NCBI GenBank assembly: GCA_014281115.1 | Contig: JACONQ010000006.1 | Span: 3,038,001-3,102,000, forward strand | DNA from: Laburnicola sp. R22_1 | Lineage: Eukaryota; Ascomycota; Dothideomycetes; Pleosporales; Didymosphaeriaceae | DNA: 64,000 nt | Direction: 5' to 3' | Shown: in pieces, positions 47,868 through 60,455 of the stretch | Numbering within the stretch: position 1 is the stretch's first letter | Layout of the letters: every line of letters begins with the position of its first letter | Position numbers and translations under genes: made by a program | The notes under the pieces: model-generated | Database searches by the model: none | What the model was told of the DNA's origin: nothing | The model's input: only the letters and a program-made list of their open reading frames with translations

Positions 47868-50466
47868 TCGTAGTTTGTGCGCGTTCGCGTGCGCAGAGGG
47901 TAGTACATACATCGATCGGGAGCGTAGCATTTTTTTCATTCATATCCGTTTATAGTCGACCTAACCTTTTACAGATTATGAGACTTAACAGCAAGCACAA
48001 CCAAGGTTCAACAGCCAAAGTACGTAAAAAAAAGGGCGCGATTGGGATCAACCACAGTGGGGAGCCGAAGCATGACGCGCAATCGTCAACTTCAAACTGT
48101 GCACTGTGTAAAACTCAACAAAGTACTCAACGGGTCTGCATCGAAAACCTGGGAGCGTAGCATCGTAGTGCTGTACCACCGTGGTAGTCCAAGCGACTAG
48201 GTATGTAGTGTGTACCACGTACACAAGCCGCGCGCATCGGCGTTCATTTGCCATTTGCCATTTGCCTGTCCGATGCCATCAATCCACGTGCCACGACCCA
48301 TCTGGACGTCCATCAGAGCCCACAAAGTCCCACATTTCATCTCCCTTCACCGAAGGCCAGACTCAGCAGCACGGTTTCGGCATGTAGTCAGATTGATAGG
48401 TAGCTGAACGATGGCGCCATGTGGCATCTCTACGTATCGATAAGCCAGCCTAGTAGTGGAGGCATTGATGATCGACAGCGACAGCAGCGGCTTCGGAGGA
48501 TTGCTGATGTTTTTGTTGGGCCGTGGCTGGCATGCATCAAGTGCCGTACCAGTACATGTACGGTAATAGGTACCCTACAAGTGGCGTGCAGTAGGCGTCT
48601 CCACGTCCCCTCTCACCAAAAAAAGAAAAGTCAGAAGGAAACTCTTCCGTGCACTCGGTAACGCTCTGTCCGTGTGCACGCGTACACAGGTTACCTCTGC
48701 TGTGAAGCGACCAAGATCGGAAAACAAAGATCACTGCCAACAAAAAAGTACCAAGCGACAAAGACCATGTCGGTGAAAATACTTCCTCACCAAGTCTCCC
48801 AACCGCACCGCAGGGGAAGTTTTTTTCTTTTCGCAATCTCTTCAAGCAACTAATCGTAGATGCTGCATGTACATAGTCCCACATCGCCTACCCATCGTTA
48901 GCAACTCTCCCGAAGAATTGCCCGATCGGGCCTTACCAACTGCCCAACAACCAACGGTCAGGCTCCACGTTTTGCATCTCGCTTACTCGACGGTATGCAC
49001 GTCTAGAATTTTCTTTTTGCTATTTTTTTCTTTACCGTGCCGCATTCTTGTGGCACCCAACTGGCAGGAGTGCTGCGCCGCCCCTTGCAGCGGTTCGCAG
49101 TCGTCCACGTTGCGATTACGATGAGCATGCGATTTCTGGTATACCGGTAGGGCTGCATCTGCCCTGGCAACTTGGTCAGTCAGATTGCTTTACCTTGTTT
49201 CAAAGCGTTTTTCTAGCACCCCTACAGCTTTCCATAACAGCGTTATACCGTGTACCGGGAGTGCGCGAAGTCTTCTTTCAGATAGGTCAGTCAGATGCGA
49301 GATCAAATGGCTCATCTGCAGATGGGCTGCTGCTGCAGTGCGGCATCACGGCCGGCATGCATGCATATTGCGTGCGCACTTGCGAATGCTCTTCCCAACG
49401 GAGTACCTGCGCGGTGAAAGCTGAGCCAGCTCGTCACCGTTCGATGCGCTCAGCGAACGTTGGCAGGCAGGCGACCACATGTTCAGACTCCACGGCATCT
49501 TCACTGCCGAGGTCACCAAACGGCACAAAGGCGTCGTGGCTTCACGCAGAATCAGATTGCGGGTTGGCGGCGAAGCAGCAAAGTTTGCCGAACAAGATCG
49601 GGAAGCGCAGCGGCGTCTCCACTCGCGTCGCGGCGAGAAGAAGCGGCGCGAGAAAGCGCGTGCGCCCGCCCAATTGCAGCGGGCCATGCCCACCAAAGCG
49701 CACATGTTCATTGCGCGTCCTGGAAACCGCTGGCCCATGTGGTATTGGTCAATCTCCCCCAGCGAGTCGCGAAAGGGGGCTTGACAGCGGCCCCGCTGCG
49801 TGTTGGCATGGCATTCACCGACGTCGTCGGCCAACGTCAGCGGTGAGTATATGGTCCACGAGGCCCTCTTCGTACGTGAGCAGCCGGGGACGTGGGCAAA
49901 TGGGTGATTCACACGTGCCTGGCATTCACCTCATCCTGCCTGCGCTGCTGGCTGGTCGACGTGCTGGGCCATCCCGACATGCGAAACGGCGGAGCCAGGC
50001 ACACCAACCACGGATTCGCACCCTAGTCATTCCGTGCCAGGCACAGCGCCCCATTGGCGGCGTGCAGATGAGCGGCGGTGATTACCATGCAGGCGTCTTG
50101 CTGTTTCAGGCAGCGCGCAAAGTCAGCGGGAGATGAGAAACATGGCCGCGACAGGGCCCCCAGTCCGTCTCCGTCGGGGCGCGGCGCCCACACCAGATGC
50201 GGACGAGGCTTTGCTTCCTTTTCCCCCTTCACCAGTCCGCCCCAGGTTTAATTGTGACCTAGTCCCCTCGTTTCCATAGCACCTTCATCGCGCGTTCACT
50301 CATTCACGCCGCGACTCCAGCTATTCAACTCCAGTCACTCATTCAAAGTCGCCTCGTCTTTCACACTGCCTTGACATTTCGCGCAGCCATAAAAACGATT
50401 TTACGACCACACACATACATACACACCACACATCTACCCAAACAACCTTAGAACTATCTCTTCAAC
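47868..50466. other. Gene-poor stretch, promoter of the Asp f 4-like gene
   Basis: About 2.6 kb. It holds the third copy of the 45-bp dispersed motif (about 47936-47985), two copies of GGGAGCGTAGCAT (about 47918 and 48151), and a 362-codon plus-strand frame (49048-50136) without recognisable motifs, overlapped by a 188-codon minus-strand frame. The long frame is open but lacks any conserved feature I can name, so I do not call it a gene. Confidence 0.4.
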
Positions 50467-51523
50467 ATGCGTTACCAATCTGCTTTGGTGCTGAGCACCC
50501 TCGCCGTCGGCCAGGCCGCCGCTGCCGGCAACCTTCGTCATGCCAGCTTCCACCGTCGCCAGTACGTAATGTCGCCGGTAGGATTGAGCGTCCTCGTGCT
50601 AACGATCCCGTAGTGAGGCGAAGCGCGACGCCCAGGATGTCGACTGGAACAATGTTGCGCTCGACCTGAGCAACGTTGACTGGAGCAAGGTCAACTACGG
50701 CGATGGTGCCTCTTCTCCCGCTCCTACGCCCGCATCGTCACAACCCGAGGTCGCTGCGCATCCTGCCGGCTACTCTACCCCCGAACCGGCCCCTGAGAAA
50801 CCCTCGCCCACCAAGCCTGATGCGCCTGCTCAGAGCGAAGATTCTTCCTCTGGTGGTGGCGGTCTCCTCGACGGCCTGCTCGACGGCATCGAGAGCCTCG
50901 CCTCCCAGCTCGGTGCCCAGCTGGGAGTGAACTCGAAGACGGACAACGGCCAGATCTGGCTCGGCGGCGGCAGCAAATACTCGGCGACCTTCACCAACAG
51001 CGCCAAGGAGGATGCCATGCTCTGGTGCTGGGGCAAGAACTCCATGTGGATCAACGACAACAAGCCCTTCATCTCGGTCAAGATCGCCCCCGGCAAGTCG
51101 CAGAAGGTGTCCATGAAAGAAGGCTTCTCAGGCGGCTGTGGCGCTTCCTTGCCCGACTCCAACCTGTTCATGGGTCTTCTCAACGAGTCCATCCTCGAAT
51201 TCACCGCCGGCGCCGGAGCCATGGGCTGCTTCGACGTCTCCCGCGAGATCAACATGAAGGGCATAGTTCTTACCGCCAAGGGCTCCAAGTGCACCAGCGG
51301 CATGGACGGAAACCAGGAGTCGTGCACCTTTGTCTGCACCCAGCCTGGCGCCGAGAGGTGTGGTGCCGGTGGCGGTGACTACGCCATCCACGTCGGCAGC
51401 TCCACCGACGGACCCTGCATGGTCGGCAAAGACCCTTTCACTGGCGACGCCGCGGGTGGCTGCCAGATGGGCGACGACGGCGAGCACATGGACGTCACCA
51501 TCCACGGCACTCGCAACTGGTAA
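50467..51523 (+). CDS. Secreted Asp f 4-like protein
   Basis: ATG at 50467 starts a signal peptide (MRYQSALVLSTLAVGQAAA). One intron, about 50564-50613, joins HRR to HEAKRD; RR and KR nearby are possible Kex2 sites. A Pro/Ser/Thr-rich linker (about residues 60-110) and a Gly/Leu-rich stretch precede a conserved C-terminal domain with several Cys (LWCWGKNSMW, GGCGAS, GCFDVSREINM, CTFVC, GGCQMGDDGEHMDVTIHG). This domain matches my memory of the Aspergillus Asp f 4 family, secreted cell-surface proteins of unknown function. The protein has about 335 residues and ends TRNW. There is no GPI signal. Confidence 0.8.
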
Positions 51524-52576
51524 ACGCCCCTTGCTCTTGTGCGTCTCTGGTGTTATATCGCTCGTCCCGTGCACAAGTTTGTGTGCCATGTTGCTCTCTT
51601 TCCTGGATACCCCTTCGCAAGCCTCTTCGGGTATCATCCTCGCAGAATCATTTTAGGATACGGGGCTTTTTTTCTGTACTTATCCTTTGGTTCCATATTT
51701 CGCACATCACTGTATACTTGTTTAACTGCTCGTCTGAATATGAAAAAGTCTAACAATATCGGAGCCGTACCTGAATATCTTGGCGCCTGCCTTGCTTGGT
51801 GAGATTTGCGCATCGTCGCGAAGACCGGACATTGGTTGAGGTGAGGCACTGCGTGAAGTAAGCCATAGTTAGGCTACTTGAATGACTGTAGTCTCCCGTA
51901 CTCCACGATGCGCTTTGGTGAAGGTGAACAAACAATTGGTTGTATAGACCTCGCTTCGAGGCGATGCAATGCTGCTCACGTCGTTTGACGCCGCCGCACC
52001 ACGAAGGCGGCCTGATTGCTGCGTGGACTAGGTATACCGTTGGTGCCGTCGCCGTCCTCCCACCTGTTATCCATACGCGGCGCTTGACTGACCGCACAGA
52101 GCGACGGCGTGTTCATAGATATAGCGGTGCTTGAAGTTTACTCGTGCACATCAATCTTGGTATTGCTCATCCTGGAGTAACACATGGTATTGCTCATCCT
52201 GGAGTAACACATGGTATTACTCATCCTGGGGTAACACAGTACTCGGTGACGGAAGGCACGCGCGGCAAGCAAGGGACGCCACGAGAACACACATCACATT
52301 CAGATTCAAGATTGCATTTCAACTGTTATTGTAGATAAATACTCCACATAAAAGCATAACGTCTATACTCGACGAGTCTAACTATGCTACTCATACACGG
52401 CCCAAAGCCGAACAAGCAAAACCTAGAGAGACTTAACATAGGAAGCACTAATAGTCTGGGAACCTTATGTTGTATCCTGAGGGAACTGAGTGCACAAAGA
52501 GTCTCTAAGCTTTTGATCTAATCATATGTCCAGACGTCCTATACCAAAGGATCGCGGTATCAAACTTTTCGTTCAT
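51524..52576. other. Convergent intergenic stretch with a tandem repeat
   Basis: Holds the 3' ends of the Asp f 4-like and BiP genes and a three-copy 27-bp tandem repeat (52157-52237). No gene is supported. Confidence 0.45.
52157..52237. repeat. 27-bp tandem repeat, three copies
   Basis: The unit GGTATTGCTCATCCTGGAGT followed by AACACAT occurs three times in a row; the third copy has three differences (A for G, G for A, and a changed last base). No spacers are present, so it is a minisatellite. Confidence 0.9.
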
Positions 52577-54814
52577 CTACAACTCGTCGTGGCCAGGCTC
52601 GTCCGAACCGCCATCACCACCAGCTCCGCCGTAGAGCTTGGAGGTGATCGGGTAGGCGACGTTGGACAGCTTCTCGAACTGCTCGTCAAAGTCCTCGGTG
52701 GCGGCCTCAGCGGCGTTCTCCTCGAGCCAGTCCTGAGTCTCCTTGATGGCCTCAGTGATGGTCTCTTTGTCATCGGCATCGATCTTGCCACCAAGACCGT
52801 CGTCGTCGTTAACCTGGTTCTTGAGGTTGTATGCGTAGTTTTCGAGCTTGTTACGGGACTCAATACGTTCCCGGGTAGCCTTGTCCTCATCGGCATATTT
52901 CTCGGCCTCCTCAACCATGCGCTCAATTTCCTCGGCAGACAGACGGCCCTTGTCGTTGGTGATGGTGATGCTCTCAGCCTTGCCAGTGCCCTTGTCGACA
53001 GCGGAGACCTTGAGGATACCGTTGGCATCAAGCTCGAAGGTGACCTCAATCTGGGGAACGCCACGAGGTGCCGGACTACGCATTGTTAGTTCTCGAATCG
53101 AATGAGAAGTTTTGGTGAGACAACTTACGGGATGTTGGTCAACTCGAACTTGCCGAGGTTGTTGTTATCCTTGGTCATGGAACGTTCACCTTCAAAGACC
53201 TGGATCAGGACGACGGGTTGGTTATCGGCGGCAGTAGAGAAGATCTGACTCTTCTTGGTGGGGATGGTGGTGCCACGCTTGATGAGGTGAGTCATGACGC
53301 CGCCAGTGGTCTCAATACCGAGAGTGAGCGGGTTGACATCCATGAGAATTATCTGACCAGTAGCTGCGTCACCAGCAAGAACACCACCCTGAACAGCAGC
53401 GCCGAAAGCGACAGCCTCATCGGGGTTGACGTCCTTGCGAGCCTTCTTTCCGAAGTACTCTTCAAGCATAGACTGAACCTTGGGGATACGCGTGGAACCA
53501 CCGACCAAGACAATATCGTCAATGTCGCTCTTCTTGAGCTTGGCATCCTTGAGAACCTGCTCGACCGGCTTGAGCGTCTTCTTGAACAGTTCGGCGTTAA
53601 GCTGTTCGAATTTGGCGCGGGTCAAGGTCTCGGAGAAGTCCTCGCCCTTGTAGAAAGACTCGATCTCAATCTTGGTGGTCTTCTGGGACGAGAGCGTGCG
53701 CTTGGCCTTCTCAACCTCGCGCTTCAGCTTACCCATGGTCTTCGCGTCCTTGGTGATGTCGACGTTCTTCTCCTTGTTGTACTTCTTGACAAAGTGAGAG
53801 ATGACACGCTGATCGAAATCCTCACCACCAAGGTGAGTATCACCAGCGGTCGACATGACCTCGAAAACGCCCTCCTCGATAGCGAGGATGGAGACATCGA
53901 AAGTACCACCTCCAAGATCGTAGACAAGGACCTGGCGTTCTGTCTTGTCTTCCTGCTTGTCGAGGCCATAGGCCAGAGCGGCGGCAGTGGGTTCGTTGAC
54001 TACACGGAGGACGTTGAGACCGGCGATAGTTCCAGCGTCCTTGGTGGCGGCACGCTGAGCGTCGTTGAAGTAGGCGGGAACGGTAACCACGGCGTTGGTG
54101 ACAGTCTCACCGAGGTAGCTCTCGGCAACCTCCTTCATCTTGCCCAAAACCATGGCGGACACCTCCTCGGGGGTGAAGGTCTTCTCCTGGCCATGGACCT
54201 CGACCTGGACGGCGGGCTGGCCCTTCTGCGGACGCCGTTAGCAGAGGTTACTGTATGCGTAGAGCAAGATCCGTACCTTGTTGACAACCTTGAATGGGAA
54301 GTGCTTCATGTCGTTCTGCACTTCCTTCTCATCAAACTTGCGACCGATGAGGCGTTTCTACTCAGTTGTCAGTTCTATCCCTCCGACAGCGGCAGGCAGC
54401 ACTCACGATATCGAAGATTGTCCGGTGGGGGTTGCTCGCGTACTGGTTCTTTGCGGCGTCTCCAACGAGGCGTTCCTCGTCGGTGAAGGCGACCCAGGAG
54501 GGAGTGATACGGTTACCTGTAGAGGACAGCTGTCAGCTTCGCCCATGGCACTGGCGGCGGCATGTGCACTTACCCTGGTCGTTGACCATGATCTCAACCT
54601 TTCCATTCTTCATGATACCCACACACGAATACGTGGTGCCCAGATCAATACCGATGACGGGCCCCGAGACGGAATTGGAAGTGTCCTTGAGTGGCGCTTG
54701 CTCATCAGCACGGACTGTCTGCGCCAGCATCAAGCCAGCGACGAGGACGGCGAGAAGATAGAAGGCAATGGACCAGGTGGAGCGCTGGTGCGCGCCCCTC
54801 GATGGCCGCGCCAT
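52577..54814 (-). CDS. kar2: ER-resident Hsp70 chaperone BiP/Kar2
   Basis: ATG at 54814 ([12 protein letters not shown]), followed by a signal-anchor-like hydrophobic stretch ([15 protein letters not shown]) as N-terminal ER signal. Four introns (near 54519-54585, 54355-54410, 54230-54275 and 53075-53128) join the exons into about 670 residues. Hsp70 signatures are intact: [23 protein letters not shown] and [13 protein letters not shown]. The C-terminus ends GHDEL, the fungal ER retention signal. It binds nascent and unfolded proteins in the ER lumen, drives post-translational import, and would be induced by the unfolded protein response. Nothing unusual is visible. Confidence 0.97.
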
Positions 54815-55009
54815 TGTGGATGGGGGAGGGGGGGCGATGTGTGAGACGATGAGAATCGAGTTCTGGATGCTCTGTGGGAAAGCTCGCGCAGTGTGGTGGA
54901 GCAAGCGAAGGCCCCGGGTATCTCAAAATAAAGAAGAAAGAAAAGAGACGCGGTTGAGGGGTGGAGGCGTTGGGGATGTGGGAGAGAGGGAGAGACACCA
55001 GCGGTCGAG

Positions 55010-55020
55010 GCGTTTATATC
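55010..55020 (-). promoter_or_regulatory. TATA-like element upstream of BiP
   Basis: GATATAAACG on the minus strand lies about 200 bp upstream of the BiP start codon. The position suits a TATA box with a 5' leader of about 150 nt; it is not proven. Confidence 0.4.
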
Positions 55021-57131
55021 GGCGTGGGTCCTGAACTTTTCGTAGAGGACACAGTGTATGTTGCTCGGGGCGGCTACACCGCCTTCCGTAAACGGCATGG
55101 CGCATGAAGCTGCCACCTTGCCAGTTTGTCAAGCCCGACCGCCGATCAGCCTCAATGCACCTATTTTCGCCATTCCAACAGGACACGTTTAGCCATGGAA
55201 CTTTCCACTCTGTTCCCGAAGTACGTCATCCACAGCACCTCAGCGTGCAGGCCCAGCTCGGGGAAGCTATCTACCACCGGAGCGCGGGCGGATTATTTGA
55301 GCTCTGCATAGTACATACTACACAGTGTGCATCTCTGCCTATAGGCTATAGCAAAGAGCTATTGCCCACCGTAATCGGCTGCCGCGTAACTGAGAGCAGA
55401 CCCAGAGCACCGCCACTGCGATTACATATGCATTGACTTTGATATTGGCTTTGTTCTTCTGTGGCATCCCCACCAATAGCCGACCAGGCCTACCCATGGA
55501 CCTGCAACGTCGCCTGAACATTTCGCCGCTGCTGCTGCCACTCCAGTGCGAGCCGGTGCTTCTTCCACGAGGCATCATCGTTTCACAGATCTCCGCGTGC
55601 TCACGCTGCATCCATGGATAGCTTGTCGACACGTAGCCACACTACCGGCACGCTGAGTCACGATGGCGGAGCATTTCGTGTGGTACCGAGATCGGCTTCG
55701 GATGCGTTAGATCGCTTCATTGGGAACTCCGATATGGAAGCCCGCTATACCTCGACCTCTGCAGTGGCATTCAACAACCGTCTCTCTGCTCTTGCTATGA
55801 TTACCTACGCCGCTGCGGCTGGTGCAGCCTTTATAAAGTTGGTGATCATTTAGCGAATCCAATCCTACCTCATGCATACTGCTTACCATACCCCGAGCTT
55901 TTTGTTGGACGCTCTACCTACCCACCATGGACCACCATCCCCATCTTTTCCCTGCCCGAAAGAGAATTTTCGTATGCTATCGATCACAGCACTAGAGGGT
56001 TGGCACTCATGAAACGCCGATGACGCCGGTTCAAGGCTCTGCCAGGACACTAAGATCGACAAGATCCCAGAATAGTCCTTCACCGCTCCTGGACATAAAC
56101 TCGTCGATAGAAATAAAATCATGTTTTGTGCTTTCCATTCAGACAAATTTTCGGTTGGGACATGCATGTTACTTGTTCGGCCGCATTCCGTATGTCAACT
56201 GTGAACACTCCTTCTCCCAGTGCAAGAGACAGTGACTATCATTCGAAGAGAACATCTTTGGTGAGGCGGAGCTAGCAACAATAACTACCTTCGAAGGCAC
56301 TACGTACGCATGCTGCATTTGGTAACTCTACCCTGGGGTATCAATCGCAGCACTAGAGGCTTAGCACGGCCAAGTTCGGCAGCATGTCCTTGGACCTCTT
56401 GGGGATATCCTTCACTATAGCACGACGAGCCCAGCGTAGCATCTCATGTAAACACCGACCCTCGTGCTTAGCGAAACCAAACGTGCATGCAGCGATGCGT
56501 CCAAAAAGGGAAGAACGTTCGATCCAAACTCGGAAAGAATTTTGCGAACAGTTGCTTAATTACGCAACCCAATATATTTACTCTGTGTTATCGAGCCCGC
56601 TATCGCCAAAAGCCTACAAGGTTATCCTACGTCACCGGTTGTTCTCTTGCATCCTATATGCTACATTTATCTGTACTAATGAGCTAGTACGATAGTCTGT
56701 CTCACTATTGCCCTCACGCTGCTGACAAACGACCTGCGCAAGTTTCAACGCCGCTCATACGCCCGATGATAGTTATGAGGCTGCTCAGACATATACGAGC
56801 AGATGGCCTTAACGCAAGGTCATCTTGACAAACAGAATGGGAGGTGCTTCAGGGCGTATACCTAAACCGACGTGATTACTGTGCTATACCTCTTCCTGTC
56901 TAAGAAATCGACCCACAAATTGCATTTACATGTGCACGACGCTGCAGCAAATGGACCACGATTTTCAGCTTACAAATCAAGCATGTAGCAGAGATGTGCT
57001 ATCCTCGTTCTGGGAAGGCGGCGTTCGCTTTGCGCCACGGCCAGGGGTCAATTGTACTGTGTGGTTCAACTTCCGAGGTTCCAAGGGGCGTCAACGTCAC
57101 CGTCGCAATCTTTTTTGGACGGTAGGAGGTG

Positions 57132-57139
57132 TATAAAAG
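57132..57139 (+). promoter_or_regulatory. TATA box upstream of the OYE gene
   Basis: TATAAAAG, a canonical TATA box, lies 115 bp before the ATG at 57254. Confidence 0.6.
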
Positions 57140-57253
57140 GAGTTGGGCGCGCTGGGTGTTCTTGCATGCTTCGGCTGCCTTGCCGTTCGAGCCTTATACA
57201 CATTTCCGTTTCAAAGTACTGTGGATTCGACGCACAGAAAATTGCACGACACA

Positions 57254-58681
57254 ATGACGACTACGCAACATTCGCATCATGGGCTTCCAAAGAGTGTCGA
57301 GGGGAAGAACCATCTTACGAATAAGGCGGCTCCGGGAGTGAGTGTTGTATGAGCATATTTACGAACAATTGCTGATATTCGTAGATCCCATATTTCACGC
57401 CAATGCAGGATCCGCCGGCTGGCACTGCGATTGGAATGAAAGACGGCAGCGACAAGATCCCGAAGCTTTTCCAACCTCTCAAGATTCGCGGGCTCCAAAT
57501 GCAGAATCGCATAGTTGTAGGCACCCCGGGACCATGCGAAGCTAAAAAGATGCACTAACACGTCGCAGGTATCCCCTATGTGTCAGTACTCCGCTGAGAA
57601 CGGGCACCACACAAACTGGCATCTCACCCACCTCGGTGGCATCATCCAGCGTGGACCTGGTCTCACCTTTGTTGAAGCGACTGCCGTCCAACCCGAGGGC
57701 CGTATCTCGCCTGAAGACTCCGGCATATGGCAGGACTCGCAGATCGAGCCGCTCCGCAAAACCGTCGAGTTTGCTCACTCTCAGAACCAGAAGATCGCCA
57801 TCCAGCTCGCACATGCAGGCCGCAAAGCGAGCACGGTTGCACCATGGCTCAGCATGGGCGACATTGCGACAGAAGAGCTCAATGGCTGGCCGGACAATGT
57901 GTACGGGCCCAGTGCCATCCCCTTCAATGAAAAGCATGCGCAGCCGAAGGAGATGACGAAGCAAGATATCGAAAACTTTAAGCAGGCGTTCAAAGAGGCG
58001 GTCGAACGCAGTCTAAAGGCCGGCTTCGATGCCATCGGGATCCACAACGCTCACGGATACCTACTGCACTCGTTCCTCTCGCCCGCTTCCAACCACCGCA
58101 CCGACGAATACGGCGGCTCTTTCGAGAACCGCACGCGCCTAACCATCGAAGTTGTCGAAATCGCACGCGCCACCATTCCAGACACCATGCCCCTCTTCCT
58201 GCGCATCAGCGCGTCCGACTGGCTCGAAGAGTCCGACATCGAAGGCTGGACCATCGACGACACCATTAGGCTCTCCGAGATCCTTGCCGAAAAAGGGGTC
58301 GACGTGCTCGATGTGTCCTCAGCCGGTCTGGACCCCAAGCAGAAGATCAAGGGCGGACCGGGGTATCAGGAGCCCTTTGCTAAGGCAATCAAAGACAAGC
58401 TCGGCGACAGGTTGCTTGTTGGAACCGTGGGCACCATTATGCAGGGTGGACAGGCCAACGGGTACCTCGAGAAGGATAACCTAGATATGGTATTTGCTGG
58501 ACGCATGTTCCAGAAGAACCCAGGTCTTGTGTGGGCGTGGGCGGATGATCTGGGTGTACAAGGTCGCTGGGCGAACCAGATCCGATGGGGCTTTGGTGGA
58601 CGAGGACGTAAGGGCGGCCCGAAGACTGGGCCGAGGAACGAGGCGGAGACGGTGGAGCGCAAGAAGCAGGCTTCCTTGTAG
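57254..58681 (+). CDS. NADH:flavin oxidoreductase / Old Yellow Enzyme, YqjM-like
   Basis: ATG at 57254 (MTTTQHSHHGLPK). Introns near 57340-57390 and 57514-57568 join to IPYFTPMQDP and VSPMCQYSAENG. The protein has about 440 residues. The FMN-binding TIM barrel shows SPMCQYSA (Cys typical of the YqjM subgroup), HLTHLGG, QLAHAGRKAS, HNAHGYLLHSFLSP and RTDEYGGSFENR, and the C-terminal phosphate site GTVGTI and AGRMFQKNP. It should reduce activated C=C bonds of enones and related compounds with NADPH, in the cytosol. All visible active-site residues (HxAH pair and the Tyr of EYGG context) are intact. Confidence 0.95.
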
Positions 58682-59394
58682 TTACCTGCATGCTTCACAG
58701 ATAGCGAGACGTGGTAGACAATGAGATAGACATCAATCCATTCGAAGACGATAGCCTTCTATGCTAGATCAGCGCAATGCAGGATTGACAGCGGGGTGTA
58801 AAATTCGAAATTCGAACGATAACTGGATGCAGCACCGTGTGGGGTCACGCGGAGAATGAGCTAACCATTAAAAGCCTAGCGTGGGACGTCATGGTGTTCA
58901 GTGTTCCGACCCCGAGGCTGACACACTGCACCGATGCCATCTCCTCACAACAGCTGCTACTCTACTTTTTATCCTAGACCATGCGTCATCCCTCTGCCCT
59001 CGAAAGACCGCGTCAGGCCGAAGTTTGCTTGCGATGGAGATAAGCGTAGTGTCTCCGCTTGCCGCGGCAGTGTTTCGCTCCATGAAAGAAAGCACCGAGG
59101 CCTCACATGCCGCGTGCAATACCATCAATAAGGTCCACTTAGTCCTATGAGGCGTGGCCGCTGTCGTTCACGTCACTTTTTACCGCTTCTTAGTGGATTG
59201 TGGGCATTCGGCAACATGGAGACCATGGCGGAAGAAGCTAACCATCCCCACAGCCGAGCGTGCGTGGGCGCTCCGATGGGCCTAGACGACTTACTGGATA
59301 ATATTGGCGTTCAGCTGCTTGCAGAATTGGCCGTATATTAAGAAAGGACCCGCCCCGTAGTCGTTGACGTGTACCAGAAAATTTCGATATCGCC
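58682..59394. other. Intergenic stretch
   Basis: About 0.7 kb between the OYE and SET genes; no supported gene or repeat. Confidence 0.4.
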
Positions 59395-60006
59395 ATGTCT
59401 CCCGCAGCCATCACCACCAGCGCACCCCCTCCTACGAACGGGAAGACCGCAGCAGCCAAATCTTCCGTCAAATCCATCATAACCCCCACTTCGACCCTCC
59501 CACGCGCACCGAGCGATGTCGTACCTGCGTGGGTCAAGCCCGACCTCACCCGTCTTCTCCGCGTCGAACATCTAGAAGGCGACTTCGCCGCCCGCTCCGT
59601 CTCGCTCGTTGACCTCCCGGCTGGAGCCGTGTTTGCACGGATAACGAACCCCACTCCCGCGTCCTGCGCCTATACCTCGGTACAAGCCACACGAGACCTA
59701 CATATCGAGCTGAATTGCGATCTGGTCTACATAAACCACTCGTGTCGGCCTACACTTGTGTTCGATATGCAGCGATGGGAGGTTCGGGTCAGCCCAGATC
59801 TGAAGGAAGGGCTGAAGGCTGGAGATGAGCTCACGTTTTTCTACCCGAGCACCGAGTGGGCTATGGCACAGCCGTTCGAGTGTCGCTGCCAGCAAGCAGA
59901 GTGCCGAGGGACTATCGCTGGCGCACAGGATATGTCGCTCAACGTGCTGAGTCAGTACTGGCTCAACCCTCATATCGAAGAGCTATTGCAGGAAAAGATG
60001 GGATAG
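59395..60006 (+). CDS. Small SET-domain protein (C-terminal SET half plus post-SET)
   Basis: ATG at 59395 (MSPAAITTSAPPP), single exon, 203 residues. The N-terminus is Ser/Thr/Pro/Ala-rich and disordered-looking. From residue 60 a SET-like segment includes LPAGAVFARI (the GxG/cofactor entry region), YINHSCRPTLVFD with the hallmark NHSC, then GDELTFFYPSTEWAM (the Tyr-containing motif) and a post-SET FECRCQQAECRG zinc-type Cys cluster. It has a much shorter pre-SET part than histone methyltransferases. Related small fungal proteins have no known substrate; a protein lysine methyltransferase is likely. Confidence 0.88.
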   Translation: MSPAAITTSAPPPTNGKTAAAKSSVKSIITPTSTLPRAPSDVVPAWVKPDLTRLLRVEHLEGDFAARSVSLVDLPAGAVFARITNPTPASCAYTSVQATRDLHIELNCDLVYINHSCRPTLVFDMQRWEVRVSPDLKEGLKAGDELTFFYPSTEWAMAQPFECRCQQAECRGTIAGAQDMSLNVLSQYWLNPHIEELLQEKMG

Positions 60007-60455
60007 AAGGCTGTGAAAAGAGCTTGTTATGTTGCACCAGCCCATGAGCACCTTTACCTTGTATTAAAATATAAAACCCCTTCGAAAGGGATCAATGCAC
60101 CCAAAGCGCCGCTGAAGTCCTCATTGCACCAGAACTATATTTTCTATACATTGTGGTATAGACCAACCTTACGCTACTCCGCTTCCCCGATCAGGCTAGC
60201 GCATCTCGCAGTTCTAGTACCCTCACAGCTGCTTTCGGAAGCTGACACTGACTGCGGAACACCTTTTTTACCCCAACAAGTTCCTCCCTACGGGGCCGCA
60301 AGCAGCTTTATTTATATAAGCAGAATGAATGCGACGTATGAAAATTAGAACGTGTTCTCTCACGCACACGAGGCAAGGAAACCCCCAATACAGCCTAATT
60401 GTCCATTCTCCACCAACTACAATGAGCAACATCCTGCTACACCGCGTCCTTTAAT
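60007..60455. other. Intergenic stretch
   Basis: About 450 bp, no supported gene; the next recognisable sequence is the hydrolase relic. Confidence 0.4.

Larger units (their letters stand above)
54815..57253. other. Intergenic stretch between BiP and OYE genes
   Basis: About 2.4 kb holding two divergent promoters. A 28-bp motif occurs twice with some changes (AGCACTAGAGG context at about 55979 and 56341). No gene is supported; short frames on both strands lack motifs. Confidence 0.4.

Noticed and set aside
49048..50136. 362-codon open frame on the plus strand
   Set aside because: No motif, no conserved composition, overlapped by a long minus-strand frame; likely a chance frame in GC-balanced DNA.
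52157..52237. CRISPR-like repeat
   Set aside because: Direct tandem units without spacers in a eukaryotic genome; a minisatellite.
53218..54486. 422-codon plus-strand frame
   Set aside because: It is the antisense shadow of the BiP gene; the BiP strand carries all Hsp70 motifs.
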